From Candidatus Anaerostipes avistercoris (GTDB lineage: Bacteria > Bacillota > Clostridia > Lachnospirales > Lachnospiraceae): DNA of 64,000 bases. A program made the position numbers and the translations under genes. Within the stretch, counting starts at the first letter, position 1, and each line of letters starts with the position of its first letter. The DNA is taken from positions 40,379-104,378 of the forward strand of contig DWWD01000016.1 in NCBI GenBank assembly GCA_019119895.1. The letters run 5' to 3'. Shown here piece after piece: positions 1 to 9,404 of the stretch. Under the pieces are notes generated by a model. It saw only the letters and a program-made list of their open reading frames with translations, made no database searches and had not been told where the DNA came from.

Positions 1-1092
1 GGAAATGTTGTTCTGGATGTTCTTCAGAATCCATCGATACCGAGTGAGCCGGTCAATGAATTTCAGCCGGCGAGTCTTATGAGAAGGACATTTCTCATAA
101 CAGCGGCAGTATTATGTGCTTTGATTGCGATCGTTTCCTTTATGAAAGATACTGTGAGGAAGCCGAAAGAAGTAGCAAAGAAGCTGGATGCGAAACTTCT
201 GGAGACAATATATCATGAAAAACGGTACAAGACGTGGAAGGCAAGGATTCACCGGAAGAAGTCAGAAGTGCTTCTGACCAACCCTGTCACCAGTTTCCGT
301 TATGTGGAAGATATGAAGAAGCTGGCCCGAAAGGTGCGGAGTCAGATGCAGGAGCATCAGGCAAAAACGCTGATGTTGACCAGTGTGACAGAGGAAGAAG
401 GAAAATCTACAGTGGCAGCTAATCTGGCACTGGCGCTGGCAGAAGAATCTGCGAAAGTTCTTTTGATTGACGCGGATCTGAGAAACCCATCTCAGTATAA
501 GATTTTTGGCATTGACAAAGAAGAAATCAAGCAGTTCGGAGAAGTACTGAATGGAAATCAGAATGTTGAAAATCTGGTCATGTCAGTGAAGAATTCAGAA
601 TTGCTGCTGATCGCGGATACAATGGTGTATCCAAATTCCACTGAGATGATCGCAGCGCCAATTTTCCGAAAGGTGATTGAGTTCTTTAAGGAAAATCTGG
701 ATTACGTTATTATTGATACGCCTCCGATGAATCAGGCCGCGGATGCGGAAGAGCTGGTAGACATCGTAGACGCGTCAATTCTTGTAGTAAAACAGCATAA
801 GGCTCTGGTGAAGGATATTAATGAGGCAATTGACGTGCTCAGATCCGGCGAAGGCGCCATGCTTGGATGTGTTTACAACGATGCATTCCAGGGATTTGCG
901 GAGACAGCGAAAACATACGGTTATAAATACGGATATGGTTATGGCTACGGTTACGGATATGGCTATGGCAGCTATGGCTACGGCTACGGCGGAAAATATG
1001 GTTATGGCTACGGCTACGGAAAACGTGACAGTCAGAAGAAATCCAGATCAAGGAAAAAGAAGGCGGACCAGCAGCAGGAGGATAAGAAATGA
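1..1092 (+). CDS. Capsular/exopolysaccharide tyrosine autokinase (Wzz/BY-kinase, CpsD/CapB-like), 5' end outside window; Tyr-Gly repeat tail
   Basis: Frame is open from base 1 (GNVVLDVLQNPSIPSEPVNEFQPASLMRRTF...), so the listed Met at 79 is internal. TM segment, EEEGKSTVAANLALAL P-loop, LLIDADLRNPS Walker A', VIIDTPP Walker B; (YG)n tail. Confidence 0.88.
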   Translation, partial: GNVVLDVLQNPSIPSEPVNEFQPASLMRRTFLITAAVLCALIAIVSFMKDTVRKPKEVAKKLDAKLLETIYHEKRYKTWKARIHRKKSEVLLTNPVTSFRYVEDMKKLARKVRSQMQEHQAKTLMLTSVTEEEGKSTVAANLALALAEESAKVLLIDADLRNPSQYKIFGIDKEEIKQFGEVLNGNQNVENLVMSVKNSELLLIADTMVYPNSTEMIAAPIFRKVIEFFKENLDYVIIDTPPMNQAADAEELVDIVDASILVVKQHKALVKDINEAIDVLRSGEGAMLGCVYNDAFQGFAETAKTYGYKYGYGYGYGYGYGYGSYGYGYGGKYGYGYGYGKRDSQKKSRSRKKKADQQQEDKK

Positions 1093-2495
1093 GTGAAAGA
1101 TATAGTGAAAAGAAAGAGGGATTGATCGATATCACCGGTCTGGTCGATGATTTGATCAAGGGCGCATTTCATATGAAATGGCGTTTTCTGATTCTGATTA
1201 TCCTCTGTGCAGGAATTTACTGTGGATATAGGAGAATCACTTATTCCCCGTATTATGAAGCAACATCAACTTTTACGATCAGTGCGAGTATTTCGGCTGA
1301 AGCATCTGATACTTACATGGATAATGCGACAGCCAATCAGATGGCGAAGACATTCCCTTACATTTTGGAAAGCGGAGTTTTGCAGGATGTCATTGCCCAG
1401 GACCTGGGACGCCAGTCTGTACCGGGGAAGATTGAAGCCACGGTAATGGAAAATACGAATTTGTTTACGCTGAAAGTTACGGCGGACGATCCGGATATGG
1501 CAAACAGGATTCTCGAATCTGTAGTGGAAAATTATCCGACTGTGGCAGAGTTCGTCATTGGAAGTTCTCAGCTGACATTGATGGATGAGAGCGGGGTTCC
1601 GGCTTCACCGGCAAATCCTTTCAGCTACCGTCATGAGATTATGATCGGTGCGGTCATAGGAATCGTGCTGTGTATTCTGCTGGATCTGTTATTTGCTCTT
1701 GGTAAGAATACGGTGAAGAAAGAAGAAGATTTCAAGAGGTTGTTCAGTGTTAAGAGCCTTGGTACAATTCCTCATGCCAGATTTCATAAGAGAAGGTCCA
1801 AGGTGCAGGAGCTGATCGTACTGGATAATCCGAGAATTCCAAGGAATTTCCTGGAGGCGGCCAGAACAGTGCGGCGCAGGCTGGAACGTGCGAGTAAGGA
1901 AACCGGAATGAAGTCATTCCTCGTAACCAGCGCCATGCCGGGAGAAGGAAAATCTACAGTTTCTGCCAATATCGCCCTTGCGCTGGCAATGAAAGGACAC
2001 AGCGTGATTCTGGTTGACGCCGATCTTCGAAATCCTTCAACGGCAAAAGTGCTGGGAATGGAAGAGAAGGATATTGGAACTTTGGAAGTCATCAAAGGAG
2101 ATGCTGATATCAAAGATGCGGTTCAGTCGTACAAGGATTCCGGCGTTATGGTATTGGCGGGCTCCACACCGATTCAGGATACATCCAGTGTACTGAGCGG
2201 CGACAATATGAGGACATTTGTCAAGAAACTGGAAGAGCAGGCTGATTTCGTGATCATCGATACACCGCCGAGTGCGCTGTTATCTGACGCGGCCATCGTA
2301 GCGCAGTATGTAGATGGAGCGGTCTTTGTTGTCCGTCAGGATTACACAGAAATTGACAGAATTCTGGATGGTATGGAAATCTTGTCCGGTTCCGGTGTTG
2401 AGATTAAAGGATGTATTTTGAACGATGCGGATGTAAATGTGGCAGAGTCCAGCCGGTATGGACATGGATATCACACGAAAGCGGAAACGGCATAA
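1089..2495 (+). CDS. Wzz-domain polysaccharide biosynthesis tyrosine autokinase (BY-kinase), second tandem copy
   Basis: N-terminal Wzz-like region with two TM segments; PGEGKSTVSANIALAL, LVDADLRNPST, FVIIDTPPSALLSDA; overlaps the preceding stop. Confidence 0.88.
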   Translation: MSERYSEKKEGLIDITGLVDDLIKGAFHMKWRFLILIILCAGIYCGYRRITYSPYYEATSTFTISASISAEASDTYMDNATANQMAKTFPYILESGVLQDVIAQDLGRQSVPGKIEATVMENTNLFTLKVTADDPDMANRILESVVENYPTVAEFVIGSSQLTLMDESGVPASPANPFSYRHEIMIGAVIGIVLCILLDLLFALGKNTVKKEEDFKRLFSVKSLGTIPHARFHKRRSKVQELIVLDNPRIPRNFLEAARTVRRRLERASKETGMKSFLVTSAMPGEGKSTVSANIALALAMKGHSVILVDADLRNPSTAKVLGMEEKDIGTLEVIKGDADIKDAVQSYKDSGVMVLAGSTPIQDTSSVLSGDNMRTFVKKLEEQADFVIIDTPPSALLSDAAIVAQYVDGAVFVVRQDYTEIDRILDGMEILSGSGVEIKGCILNDADVNVAESSRYGHGYHTKAETA

Positions 2496-2519
2496 GATTT
2501 AAGAGAGAAGGAGTAACAT

Positions 2520-3431
2520 TTGTACGATTTTATTATTAACCCTGCGGCACGTTCCGGCATGGGAAAAAGAACATGGAAAAAGGTGAAAAAGATTCTTCTG
2601 AAGCATCAGATAGATTTTCGCGAATTTTATACGAAAGGAGCGGGAGACGCCGGGAGAATCGCAGCAAAAGTAACATCCGGTTCGATGCCGGTGCATCTTG
2701 TCCTGATCGGAGGGGACGGAACTCTTCACGAGATGGTATCCGGCATTAAAAACTGGCAGCATGTTTCTGTTGGTTATATTCCGGTAGGATCCGGGAATGA
2801 TTTTGCCAGAGGCATGGGATGGAAAAGGTCGCCTGTCCGTCAGGCTGAGAATATTCTGAGGCCCGGAGAGACCTGGAATATGGACTGTGGAAAGGTGAAG
2901 ACAGAACGGGGAGAAGGCCGTTTTATGGTAAGTGCCGGAATCGGATATGACGCAGGTATCTGCTGGAGAGTCAATCATTCCAGATTAAAGACTATTCTGA
3001 ATCATATGAGGATAGGTAAACTTACATATCTGCTTTTGGGGGCATGGGAAATCCTGCTGTCAAAAGGATTCCGGGGTGAGCTGGAGTTAGACGGCTGCCG
3101 GAAAGTCTTTTTGAGAGATATTCTTTTCTGCTCCGTACATAATCTTCCGTATGAGGGCGGAGGAGTGCCGTTCTGCCCGAAGGCAGATCCGATGGATGGA
3201 AAACTGGATGTATGCGTTATATCAAGGGTTCCGAAACATAAGCTTCCGGTACTGCTTGTGCAGGCACTGAAAGGAAAACATATAAAATACCGCGGCGTGC
3301 ATGTATACCGCTGCAAAGAAGTGAAAATTCATGCAGGGACACCTCAGTATTTCCATATGGATGGAGAAGTCATTGGAAAAGTTCGAAAAGTAAAGATTAA
3401 CGTGGAGAAGGGTAAAGTACATATGTTGTAA
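2520..3431 (+). CDS. Diacylglycerol kinase family lipid kinase (TTG start)
   Basis: FIINPAARSG...LIGGDGTLHEMVSG...PVGSGNDFARGMG motifs; RBS agaaggag upstream. Confidence 0.9.
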   Translation: MYDFIINPAARSGMGKRTWKKVKKILLKHQIDFREFYTKGAGDAGRIAAKVTSGSMPVHLVLIGGDGTLHEMVSGIKNWQHVSVGYIPVGSGNDFARGMGWKRSPVRQAENILRPGETWNMDCGKVKTERGEGRFMVSAGIGYDAGICWRVNHSRLKTILNHMRIGKLTYLLLGAWEILLSKGFRGELELDGCRKVFLRDILFCSVHNLPYEGGGVPFCPKADPMDGKLDVCVISRVPKHKLPVLLVQALKGKHIKYRGVHVYRCKEVKIHAGTPQYFHMDGEVIGKVRKVKINVEKGKVHML

Positions 3432-3460
3432 AATGCAGTTTTGACTGTATTGAGAAAATC

Positions 3461-3492
3461 AGAAAGAACGTCTGGAGACAGGCGTTCTTTCT
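3461..3492 (+). terminator. Intrinsic-terminator-like hairpin after lipid kinase
   Basis: agaaagaacg-tctggagacagg-cgttctttct stem-loop. Confidence 0.5.
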
Positions 3493-3524
3493 GCGTAATA
3501 AGCCTGGAGAACAGGCAGGGCGGA

Positions 3525-4604
3525 CTAATTCCGGGCCCTGCCTGTGCTTTTCCTTTTAATGATAAAGGGTTCAAATTCCAGATTGGTGACGAATCCTCTC
3601 GGCTGGTTCTTAGTCTTGGAATCTCTCAGCCGGGCGATGATATCCACAGCTTCCCGGCCTTTGGCTTCAATGGAGTGTTCCACAGTGGTCAGAGAAATTC
3701 GGTTCATGGATGCCATAGGAACGTTGTCAAAACCGCAGACGGAGAAATCTGACGGAACCCGGTATTTCATTTCGTAGAGAGCGTCAAGGATACCGATGGC
3801 CACCATGTCGTTATATCCGACAAAGGCGGTGGAATCCGTTCCCTCCATCAGAATCTGTTTCGTAAGATTGAATCCGGAAGAGTATTCCAGAAGGTTTGGC
3901 GACAGAAGATTGTATTCGCCGGAGGAGAGGGAACGCAGGGTGACGCAGTTGTCTCCCAGACCATAATCTTCAAAGGCCCGGCACAGCCCTTCGTATCTCT
4001 TGGACCGGGAACGCTCGACACTGCTGATCGGAGTGGAAATATAAGTGATTTTTTTGTGTCCCAGGGAAATCAGATGTTCCGCCACCAGATATGCTGGTTT
4101 CGTACTGCTGACATGAATGGAGTCGAAGACAATCTCATCGTTCTTATCCCCGATGTTTACAATCGGGAGGAGTTTGGACATTTTATTTACTTCCGGAAGG
4201 AAAGAAGTCGGGTACAGATAGACAATGCCGGCGACTTCCAGATCCCGTTTCAGCATGTCCAGATAATACTGCTCTGTGCTTGGATTACGGAGAGTCGGAG
4301 CGATAAAAGTCAGATAGCCGTAATCGTGAGCTCGTTCTGTAATAGAATGAATCAATATGGTATAATAGTGGTTGGATAAAAACGGACACATGATAACGAT
4401 AACCTCGGACAATGAATGTTCCGGGGCTGCAGCAGTCTGCTTTTTTTGATAACCTAATTCCTGAGCGGCCATCAGAACCCTCTGCCGGGTTTCCTCGGTG
4501 AAGGAAACGCCGGGTTTCTGATTGAGGATCATGGAAACGGCCGATTGGGAAACATTTGCGTGTTGAGCGATATCTTTTGTGGTAACTTTCTTTTTTTTGC
4601 CCAT
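3525..4604 (-). CDS. LacI family transcriptional regulator
   Basis: N-terminal HTH VTTKDIAQHANVSQSAVSMILNQKPGVSFTEETRQRVLMAAQELGY plus periplasmic-binding-like domain. Confidence 0.93.
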   Translation of the reverse strand: MGKKKKVTTKDIAQHANVSQSAVSMILNQKPGVSFTEETRQRVLMAAQELGYQKKQTAAAPEHSLSEVIVIMCPFLSNHYYTILIHSITERAHDYGYLTFIAPTLRNPSTEQYYLDMLKRDLEVAGIVYLYPTSFLPEVNKMSKLLPIVNIGDKNDEIVFDSIHVSSTKPAYLVAEHLISLGHKKITYISTPISSVERSRSKRYEGLCRAFEDYGLGDNCVTLRSLSSGEYNLLSPNLLEYSSGFNLTKQILMEGTDSTAFVGYNDMVAIGILDALYEMKYRVPSDFSVCGFDNVPMASMNRISLTTVEHSIEAKGREAVDIIARLRDSKTKNQPRGFVTNLEFEPFIIKRKSTGRARN

Positions 4605-4871
4605 AACAGCCTCCTAATCAAAATTATTTTAATTAATTAATTGTTGTTAATAATACATAAAAATATTACTAATATAATATGGAAATTATTAATAAAACTA
4701 TGTTTATCATACCACAGAAAGGACGGAAAATACAGAGAAATCCGCTGTTTCTGCAGACAGAAATTTTGTACTGACCGAGGTGGAAAAAGAGAAAAAAATC
4801 CGGTTTATTAATATTTTTTGAAAATATTAATGAATTCGTGGAAATGTTGGAAAATCGCGGTCTCCGGGCGT

Positions 4872-4900
4872 TTGACAAGGTACCAGATCCATGCTTTAAT
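4872..4900 (+). promoter_or_regulatory. Sigma-A type promoter of the fsa/transketolase cluster
   Basis: TTGACA (4872-4877), 17 nt spacer, TTTAAT (4895-4900); flanked by repeated GGTACCAGA. Confidence 0.6.
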
Positions 4901-4946
4901 GGTACCAGAAACCAAACGAAGCCATATTTTTTAGGAGGAAAAGAAC

Positions 4947-5603
4947 ATGAGATTTTTTGTAGACACAGCAGATGTAGATCAGATCAGAAAAGCAAATGAT
5001 ATGGGAGTTATTTGTGGAGTAACAACAAACCCATCCTTAATCGCAAAATCAGGAAGACAGTTTGAGGACGTTATCAAAGAGATTACTTCAATCGTAGACG
5101 GCCCGATCAGCGGAGAAGTAAAAGCAACAACAACAGATGCAGAAGGAATGATCAAAGAAGGAAGAGAAATTGCAAAAATCCACAAGAACATGGTAGTTAA
5201 GATCCCTACAACTATCGAAGGATTAAAAGCAACAAAAGTATTATCTTCTGAGGGAATCAAGACAAATCTTACTTTGATCTTTAATCCGAACCAGGCATTA
5301 CTGGCAGCAAGAGCCGGTGCAGCTTACGTATCTCCTTTCCTTGGCAGATTAGATGATATTTCTCAGAACGGATTAGACCTGATCGCAGACATCAAAGAAA
5401 TCTTTGATATGGCAGGAGATATCGATACAGAAATCATCTGCGCAAGTGTCCGCAATCCAATCCATGTTATGGAATGTGCAAAAATGGGTGCAGATATTGC
5501 TACAGTGCCGTATAATGTATTTGAGCAGATGATGAAACATCCTCTGACAGATCAGGGAATTGAAAAATTCCAGGCAGATTATAAGGCAGTATTTGGAGAA
5601 TAA
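4947..5603 (+). CDS. fsa: Fructose-6-phosphate aldolase / transaldolase (TalC/MipB family)
   Basis: [37 protein letters not shown]...; 218 aa, typical short transaldolase. Confidence 0.92.
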   Translation: MRFFVDTADVDQIRKANDMGVICGVTTNPSLIAKSGRQFEDVIKEITSIVDGPISGEVKATTTDAEGMIKEGREIAKIHKNMVVKIPTTIEGLKATKVLSSEGIKTNLTLIFNPNQALLAARAGAAYVSPFLGRLDDISQNGLDLIADIKEIFDMAGDIDTEIICASVRNPIHVMECAKMGADIATVPYNVFEQMMKHPLTDQGIEKFQADYKAVFGE

Positions 5604-5621
5604 GAAAGGGTGGTAAATATC

Positions 5622-6443
5622 ATGACAACCGCAGAATTAAAGAAGACGGCAAATGAAGTCCGCAAAGACATTATCAAAGCAACACATGCTGCAAAATCAG
5701 GACATCCGGGCGGCTCACTGTCAGCGGCAGACGTGTTCACTTACTTATATTTTGTAGAGATGAACATTGATCCGGAAAATCCGAAAGATGAAAACAGAGA
5801 TCGTTTTGTTTTATCCAAGGGACATGTGGCTCCTGGATATTACTCAACACTTGCAGAGAGAGGATACTTCCCGAAAGAAGATCTTCTCACATTAAGACAT
5901 ATTGATTCATATCTGCAGGGACATCCGGATATGAAGAAGATTCCGGGTGTAGATATGTCCAGCGGTTCTCTGGGACAGGGAATCTCAGCAGCAGTTGGTA
6001 TGGCGCTGGCTGCAAAGTTAAAAAACAAAGATTACCGTACATACACGCTTCTCGGCGACGGAGAGATTCAGGAGGGGCAGGTATGGGAAGCTGCCATGTT
6101 CGCAGGAGCAAGAAAGCTGGATAATCTGGTAGTGATCGTGGATAACAACGGACTTCAGATCGATGGAAAGATTGAGGACGTATGCTCACCATATCCGATT
6201 GGTGAAAAATTTGCTGCATTTAATTTCAATGTAGTTGAGATTGATGGACATGATTTTGATCAGATTGCAGACGCATTCAAACAGGCAAAAGAGTGCAAGG
6301 GAAAACCAACCGCAATCATCATGAAGACGATCAAAGGAAAAGGTGTATCCTTTATGGAAAACCAGGCTTCATGGCATGGTTCCGCACCGAACGATGAACA
6401 ATGTGAACAGGCACTGAAAGATTTAGAAAAGGTGGGCGAGTAA
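5622..6443 (+). CDS. Transketolase, N-terminal subunit
   Basis: TPP-binding HPGGSLSAADV...GDGEIQEGQVWEAAMFAG...; ATG 5622 preferred over GTG 5610 from RBS spacing. Confidence 0.92.
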   Translation: MTTAELKKTANEVRKDIIKATHAAKSGHPGGSLSAADVFTYLYFVEMNIDPENPKDENRDRFVLSKGHVAPGYYSTLAERGYFPKEDLLTLRHIDSYLQGHPDMKKIPGVDMSSGSLGQGISAAVGMALAAKLKNKDYRTYTLLGDGEIQEGQVWEAAMFAGARKLDNLVVIVDNNGLQIDGKIEDVCSPYPIGEKFAAFNFNVVEIDGHDFDQIADAFKQAKECKGKPTAIIMKTIKGKGVSFMENQASWHGSAPNDEQCEQALKDLEKVGE

Positions 6444-6444
6444 G

Positions 6445-7386
6445 ATGGCAGATGTAAAGAAGATTGCAACAAGAGAAAGCTATGGAAATGCTTTAGTAGA
6501 ATTAGGAAAAGAAAATCCTGATATTGTAGTTCTGGATGCCGATCTGGCCGCTGCAACAAAGACAGGCGTGTTCAAGAAGGAATTTCCGGAGAGACATATT
6601 GACTGTGGAATCGCAGAGTGCAACATGGTCGGAATCGGAGCAGGACTTGCCGCAGCAGGCATGATTCCTTTTGTCAGCAGTTTTGCTATGTTTGCGGCAG
6701 GACGTGCTTTTGAGCAGGTAAGAAACTCTGTGGGATATCCTCATCTGAATGTAAAAATCGGAGCAACGCACGGTGGAATTTCCGTTGGAGAAGACGGAGC
6801 AACCCATCAGTGCTGCGAGGATATTGCGTTAATGCGCACGATTCCTGGAATGACAGTCATCGTTCCTTCCGATGATGTGGAAGCAAAGGCAGCTGTAAAA
6901 GCAGCAGCGGAAATGGAAGGACCGGTTTATATGAGATTCGGACGTCTGGCTGTTCCAGTGATCAACGACACAGCAGATTACAAGTTTGAAATCGGAAAGG
7001 GTACTGTATTAAAAGAAGGTGCTGATGTGGCAATTATTGCCAACGGACTCTGCGTTGCGGAAGCACTGGAAGCAGCAAAGAAACTGGAAGCAGACGGAAT
7101 CAATGCCAAAGTCATCAATATGGCAACTGTAAAACCACTGGATGAGGAACTGGTTCTGGAAGCAGCGAAAGAAACAGGAAAGGTTGTTACAGTAGAAGAG
7201 CACTCTGTCATCGGCGGGCTTGGAAGCGCTGTATGTGATGTGCTGTCTGAGAAACTTCCTACACCTGTATTAAAGATTGGTGTGAATGATGTATTCGGAC
7301 ATTCCGGACCGGCAGTCGAACTGATCAAAGAGTTCGGACTTGACGGAGACAGCATCGCTCAGAAAGTAAAAGATTTTGTAAAATAA
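6445..7386 (+). CDS. Transketolase, C-terminal subunit
   Basis: Pyrimidine-binding and C-terminal transketolase domains (FPERHIDCGIAECNMVGIGAGLAAAG). Confidence 0.93.
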   Translation: MADVKKIATRESYGNALVELGKENPDIVVLDADLAAATKTGVFKKEFPERHIDCGIAECNMVGIGAGLAAAGMIPFVSSFAMFAAGRAFEQVRNSVGYPHLNVKIGATHGGISVGEDGATHQCCEDIALMRTIPGMTVIVPSDDVEAKAAVKAAAEMEGPVYMRFGRLAVPVINDTADYKFEIGKGTVLKEGADVAIIANGLCVAEALEAAKKLEADGINAKVINMATVKPLDEELVLEAAKETGKVVTVEEHSVIGGLGSAVCDVLSEKLPTPVLKIGVNDVFGHSGPAVELIKEFGLDGDSIAQKVKDFVK

Positions 7387-7412
7387 ACAGAAAGTCTCAT
7401 TTACGTTTTATA

Positions 7413-7452
7413 AGACGGAGCATATCTGCGGGAAAGCGGGTATGCTCCGTCT
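7413..7452 (+). terminator. Hairpin terminator after transketolase genes
   Basis: agacggagcata...tatgctccgtct followed by a T-containing tract. Confidence 0.5.
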
Positions 7453-7544
7453 GCGTTTATGAGATAAACCTGGAAATTTTCGCCTGTTCGATTGGACGGG
7501 ATATAAAAAATCAGGTATAGTAGAAGAAAAAAGGAGGACGGTCA

Positions 7545-8420
7545 ATGAAGGTATTAAATTACGGATCGCTGAATTACGATTATGTATATGAAGTAGATCA
7601 CATCAACCAGCCCGGAGAGACCCAGAGCTGTGTCAGGAGAAATGTTTTCTGCGGAGGAAAAGGTCTGAATCAGTCGGTGGCGCTGGCCCGCGCCGGAGTA
7701 TCTGTGTACCAGGGCGGACTGACAGGAGAAGACGGACAGATGTTTCTGGAGGTATGCAGGGAAAATGGAATTGATACTTCCTGCCTGGGCAGGGTGGAAG
7801 GACCCAGCGGACACGCTGTGATTCAGCTGGATCGAAGCGGAGAGAACTGCATTCTTATTTACGGCGGAGCCAATCAGAGTCAGACCAGGGAATGGATGGA
7901 CAAAACGCTGGATCATTTTGGCGAGGGAGATCTTCTTCTGCTGCAAAATGAGGTCAATGGACTGGATTACCTGATCGATCAGGCATATGCGAAAGGAATG
8001 GTCATTGTTCTGAACCCTTCTCCATGGGACGATAAGTTAAAAGCCTGTGATCTGAAGAAAGTATCCGTATTTCTGATCAATGAAGTCGAAGGCGGACAGA
8101 TTACAGGGGAGCAGGAGCCGGAAAGAATTCTGGATAAAATGCAGCAGCTGTATCCGGATGCCCAGACAGTTCTGACACTGGGAAGCAAAGGAGCTATATG
8201 GCAGGGCAGGGGACAGCGGGTTCGGCAGAAGGCGTACAAGGTGGATGTTGTGGATACGACAGCCGCCGGCGATACGTTCACCGGATATTTTATTGCGGGA
8301 ATGACAGAACATATGCCGGTGGAAGAAAATATGCGCCGTGCAGCCAGAGCGTCCGCCATTGCCGTTTCAAGGATGGGAGCAGCTCCGTCCATACCGGCTC
8401 TGAGTGAAGTTGAGAGGTAG
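7545..8420 (+). CDS. PfkB/ribokinase family sugar kinase
   Basis: GGKGLNQSVALARAG and DTTAAGDTFTGYF signatures. Confidence 0.9.
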   Translation: MKVLNYGSLNYDYVYEVDHINQPGETQSCVRRNVFCGGKGLNQSVALARAGVSVYQGGLTGEDGQMFLEVCRENGIDTSCLGRVEGPSGHAVIQLDRSGENCILIYGGANQSQTREWMDKTLDHFGEGDLLLLQNEVNGLDYLIDQAYAKGMVIVLNPSPWDDKLKACDLKKVSVFLINEVEGGQITGEQEPERILDKMQQLYPDAQTVLTLGSKGAIWQGRGQRVRQKAYKVDVVDTTAAGDTFTGYFIAGMTEHMPVEENMRRAARASAIAVSRMGAAPSIPALSEVER

Positions 8421-8475
8421 ACAAAAAGCTCAGCAGGAAGTATAATGGCTTACAGAAAAAAGGGAGGGTTGAAAA

Positions 8476-9225
8476 GTGTGGAATAGAAGAGAACTGAAAC
8501 AGAGGGGAAAAGGAGCATTTCTCCGAAATTATGGAATCACGGTGCTTGTCACTTTGATTCTGGGATTTCTGACAGGAGAGCTGTCTGGAAATGGAGTGAG
8601 CAATAGTGTCAGAGATGTTATGACAGAAAATGACGGTGATATCATGGCACTTGCCAGTTATCTGTGGCTTTTGGTTTTTGGAATCGGATTGCTGTTGATG
8701 CTGATCGGGCTTCTTGTGAAGATTTTTATCGGAAACCTGATTGAGATCGGCGCCATGCGTTTTTATGAAGAAAACAGCACCGGAAAGGCGCCGCTGGGAA
8801 GCATTCTTGCAGGATTCCGCCAGGGTTACTATGGAAAAAATGTGCTGACCTTATTCCTGAGAGATCTTTATCTTGTATTGTGGACAATTCTTTTGATCAT
8901 ACCGGGAATCGTAAAGAGTTACGAATATTCCATGATTCCGTATATTTTAGCGGAAAATCCTGCAATTTCCCGTCAGAGAGCCTTTGAGATCAGCAGGGAA
9001 ATGATGAGGGGAGAGAAATGGGAAGCCTTTGTGCTGGATCTGTCCTTTATCGGCTGGAATATTTTAAGCGGAATCACCTTTGGGATCGTAGGGCTGCTGT
9101 ATTCCAGACCATATCAGAAATCAACCTGGGCAGAGCTTTACAAAGTAAACCGCGAGAAAGTTCTTGGAAATGGAAGCGTGTCTGCGGCAGAACTGCCGGG
9201 AGTGGATGTGGATGTCATAATGTAA
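8476..9225 (+). CDS. DUF975 family membrane protein (GTG start)
   Basis: Multi-TM protein with IPGIVKSYEYSMIPYILAENP...SREMMRGEKWE, typical of DUF975. Confidence 0.82.
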   Translation: MWNRRELKQRGKGAFLRNYGITVLVTLILGFLTGELSGNGVSNSVRDVMTENDGDIMALASYLWLLVFGIGLLLMLIGLLVKIFIGNLIEIGAMRFYEENSTGKAPLGSILAGFRQGYYGKNVLTLFLRDLYLVLWTILLIIPGIVKSYEYSMIPYILAENPAISRQRAFEISREMMRGEKWEAFVLDLSFIGWNILSGITFGIVGLLYSRPYQKSTWAELYKVNREKVLGNGSVSAAELPGVDVDVIM

Positions 9226-9241
9226 CAGGTGATAACAGAGC

Positions 9242-9273
9242 AAAAAGGATTCTGCCGGCGCAGAATCCTTTTT
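9242..9273 (+). terminator. Intrinsic terminator
   Basis: aaaaaggattctgc-cggc-gcagaatccttttt. Confidence 0.8.
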
Positions 9274-9404
9274 CTTTATTCCTGTTTGATAACCGGGCAA
9301 AGGCATGATATAATGGACGTCGGAATATGTGCCGGATACGGCCGTATTTCAAAAGAAACGTAAGAAAAGTGATTGTACATAGAATTCAGATGAAGGAGTT
9401 TATC

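Noticed and set aside
821-1159. ORFs in other frames/strand over the YG repeat (e.g. 821..1096 +, 839..1159 -)
   Set aside because: Their repetitive Met/Ala/Thr or Arg/Ser/His composition is a by-product of the (TAY GGN)n repeat; the kinase frame is clear.
3441-3777. Short plus-strand ORFs over the lacI-type gene
   Set aside because: Antisense to a well-supported LacI regulator.
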